Source: Clostridia bacterium (lineage in GTDB: Bacteria > Bacillota_A > Clostridia > Christensenellales > Aristaeellaceae). From it: DNA of 6,410 nucleotides. The notes under the pieces are model-generated. The model did not search any database and had not been told where the DNA came from. It saw nothing but the letters and a program-made list of their open reading frames with translations. Location of the stretch: contig JAFXMP010000300.1 of assembly GCA_017530275.1 (NCBI GenBank), forward strand, positions 1 to 6,410, in the 5' to 3' direction. Numbering within the stretch: the stretch's first letter is position 1; each line of letters begins with the position of its first letter. This document shows, one piece after another, positions 5,685 to 6,410 of the stretch. A program made the translations under genes and the position numbers.

Positions 5685-5695
5685 GTAACCAACAC

Positions 5696-6067
5696 ATGGC
5701 ACGTATTGCGGGTGTTGACCTGCCCCGAGAAAAGCGCGTCGAGGTTGGCTTGACCTACATCTTCGGCATCGGCCCGACGGTGAGCAAGCAGATCCTCGAA
5801 GTAACCGAAGTAAATCCCGATACCCGGGTCAAGGACCTGAGCGAATCGGATGTGAGCAAGCTGCGCGAATACATCGAACATCACCTGAAGGTGGAAGGCG
5901 ATCTGCGCCGCGAAGTCTCCCTGAATATCAAGCGTCTGGTGGAAATCGGCTGCTATCGCGGCGTCCGCCATCGCCGCAATCTGCCCGTGCGCGGACAGAA
6001 CACCAAGCAGAACGCCCGTACCCGCAAGGGTCCCAAGCGCACTGTTGGCGGCAAGAAGAAGTCCTAA
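5696..6067 (+). CDS. rpsM: 30S ribosomal protein S13 (uS13)
   Basis: S13 sits in the head of the small subunit, contacts the P-site tRNA and forms bridges to the large subunit. The 123-residue product starts [21 protein letters not shown], contains the helix-two-turn-helix region [14 protein letters not shown] (21-34), and ends with [11 protein letters not shown] (91-101), [18 protein letters not shown] (106-123). N95 stands where glycine is common (GLPVRGQ), a mild difference. The ATG at 5696 is chosen because of the invariant MARIAG start and the GGAGG at 5679-5683, a slightly long 12-nt spacer. The same frame is open upstream to 5429, but that sequence does not resemble S13. It opens the alpha-type gene block, and its translation may be controlled by the leader hairpin. 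Confidence 0.97.
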   Translation: MARIAGVDLPREKRVEVGLTYIFGIGPTVSKQILEVTEVNPDTRVKDLSESDVSKLREYIEHHLKVEGDLRREVSLNIKRLVEIGCYRGVRHRRNLPVRGQNTKQNARTRKGPKRTVGGKKKS

Positions 6068-6177
6068 TCATTTGAAAGGCCGGGCAGAACGCCCGGTACA
6101 AGCAGCAGGCGGTTCCCGATGAAAGGACCGCAATCATCCAAAAGGACGCCCCGAAAGGGGTTCGGAGGGATATAAGA
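6068..6177 (+). other. 110-nt rpsM-rpsK spacer with three GC-rich hairpins
   Basis: Three hairpins fill this spacer. CCGGGC (6080-6085) pairs with GCCCGG (6091-6096) around AGAAC. GCGGT plus CC (6109-6113, 6115-6116) pairs with GG plus ACCGC (6125-6131), with one bulged T. CCCC (6149-6152) and GGGG (6157-6160) close a GAAA tetraloop. The last ends 3 nt before the rpsK ribosome-binding site GGAGGG (6164-6169). No T-run follows any of them, so they are not classic terminators. They could protect or process the transcript, or modulate rpsK translation. No gene is seen. Confidence 0.6.
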
Positions 6178-6410
6178 ATGGCTCCTAAAAAAACAGCGCT
6201 GAAGAAGGTTTCGCGCAAGCGCCGTGAGAAGAAGCTCGTAGAGCGCGGCGTAGCGCATATCCGTTCTTCCTTCAATAATACGATCGTCACCATCACTGAC
6301 GTGCAGGGCAACGCCCTGTCCTGGGCTTCCGCCGGCGGCATGGGTTTCCGCGGCAACAAGAAGTCCACCCCCTTCGCCGCTCAGATGGCCGCCGAAACGG
6401 CTGCCAAGGC
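6178..6410 (+). CDS. rpsK: 30S ribosomal protein S11 (uS11), partial at 3' end
   Basis: S11 lies on the platform of the small subunit, where it helps shape the mRNA exit path. The visible 77 residues begin [19 protein letters not shown] and contain the conserved [21 protein letters not shown] (21-41), [16 protein letters not shown] (44-59) and [13 protein letters not shown] (61-73). The frame is open to the window edge, and the family normally has about 120-135 residues, so roughly the last 40% lies outside. GGAGGG at 6164-6169 sits 8 nt before the ATG. Following rpsM is the normal alpha-operon order; rpsD, rpoA and rplQ would be expected next but are not visible. Confidence 0.97.
   Translation, partial: MAPKKTALKKVSRKRREKKLVERGVAHIRSSFNNTIVTITDVQGNALSWASAGGMGFRGNKKSTPFAAQMAAETAAK

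Larger units (their letters stand above)
5252..5695 (+). other. 444-nt rpmJ-rpsM spacer and candidate structured rpsM leader
   Basis: No convincing gene is present. In order, the spacer holds a short hairpin after rpmJ (GGCGCT 5261-5266 with AGCGCC 5272-5277) and an AT-rich palindrome with a promoter-like sequence (5297-5367). A GC-rich tract of about 320 nt follows with many local hairpins: AGCGCG/CGCGCT around 5439-5455; CCCCTTCG 5503-5510 with CGAAGGGG 5516-5523 (8 bp); TCCGCC 5548-5553 with GGCGGA 5563-5568; ACGGCGC 5573-5579 with GCGCCGT 5583-5589 (7 bp); AGGAA 5597-5601 with TTCCT 5607-5611. The last element (5637-5684) hides the rpsM ribosome-binding site. The density of local stems suggests a folded 5' leader RNA. 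GC-rich sequence also gives stems by chance, so the whole-leader claim is tentative. Confidence 0.5.

Noticed and set aside
5429..5695. Open frame continuous with rpsM, which would add 89 residues to S13
   Set aside because: The extension is arginine-, proline- and cysteine-rich, resembles no S13, and S13 has an almost invariant MARIAG start with a good ribosome-binding site at 5679-5683. The open frame is best explained by GC-rich sequence.
5252..5695. tRNA gene in the long spacer
   Set aside because: No T-loop-like GTTCRANNC element or cloverleaf pairing was found on either strand.
5490..5753. 87-codon open frame overlapping the rpsM start in another frame
   Set aside because: No family resemblance, no clear ribosome-binding site, and it runs through conserved S13 codons in the wrong frame.

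Overview
The window is a stretch of a ribosomal-protein supercluster (the distal 'spc' part running into the 'alpha' part). Every gene reads on the + strand. The order is the tail of rplF (probable), rplR, rpsE, rpmD, rplO, secY, adk, map, a small KOW-domain RNA-binding protein gene, infA, rpmJ, rpsM, and the start of rpsK cut by the window edge. A KOW protein between map and infA, adk and map inside the r-protein cluster, and a four-cysteine adenylate kinase lid all point to a Bacillota (Firmicutes) chromosome. The GC-rich coding style, strong GGAGG ribosome-binding sites and protein sequences fit a class Clostridia organism, perhaps a gut lineage. I cannot name a family or species from this window.

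Layout. Positions 1-2922 are tightly packed (2-18 nt between genes): L18, S5, L30 and L15, then the SecY translocon channel. Next comes a 246-nt gap (2923-3168) holding two strong, unrelated palindromes and no recognisable gene. Positions 3169-5251 form a second tight block: adk, map and the KOW gene overlap by 4 nt at each junction, followed by infA and rpmJ. A 444-nt gap (5252-5695) separates rpmJ from rpsM. It holds an AT-rich palindrome whose arms are built of 7-nt repeats, a good promoter-like sequence inside that palindrome, and a GC-rich tract of about 320 nt full of small hairpins. The tract ends in a 9-bp pairing that buries the rpsM ribosome-binding site. Between rpsM and rpsK there is a further 110-nt spacer with three GC-rich hairpins.

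How the genes work together. Most products are ribosomal proteins or act with the ribosome: L18, S5, L30, L15, L36, S13, S11 and IF1. Methionine aminopeptidase trims nascent chains, SecY receives exported chains, and adenylate kinase balances adenine nucleotides. The coding content is ordinary housekeeping. What deserves attention is the non-coding sequence. The rpsM leader is a candidate cis-regulatory RNA with its own promoter, and the palindromes in the two larger gaps look like small dispersed repeat elements. I see no mobile-element genes, CRISPR array, tRNA, rRNA or defence system.
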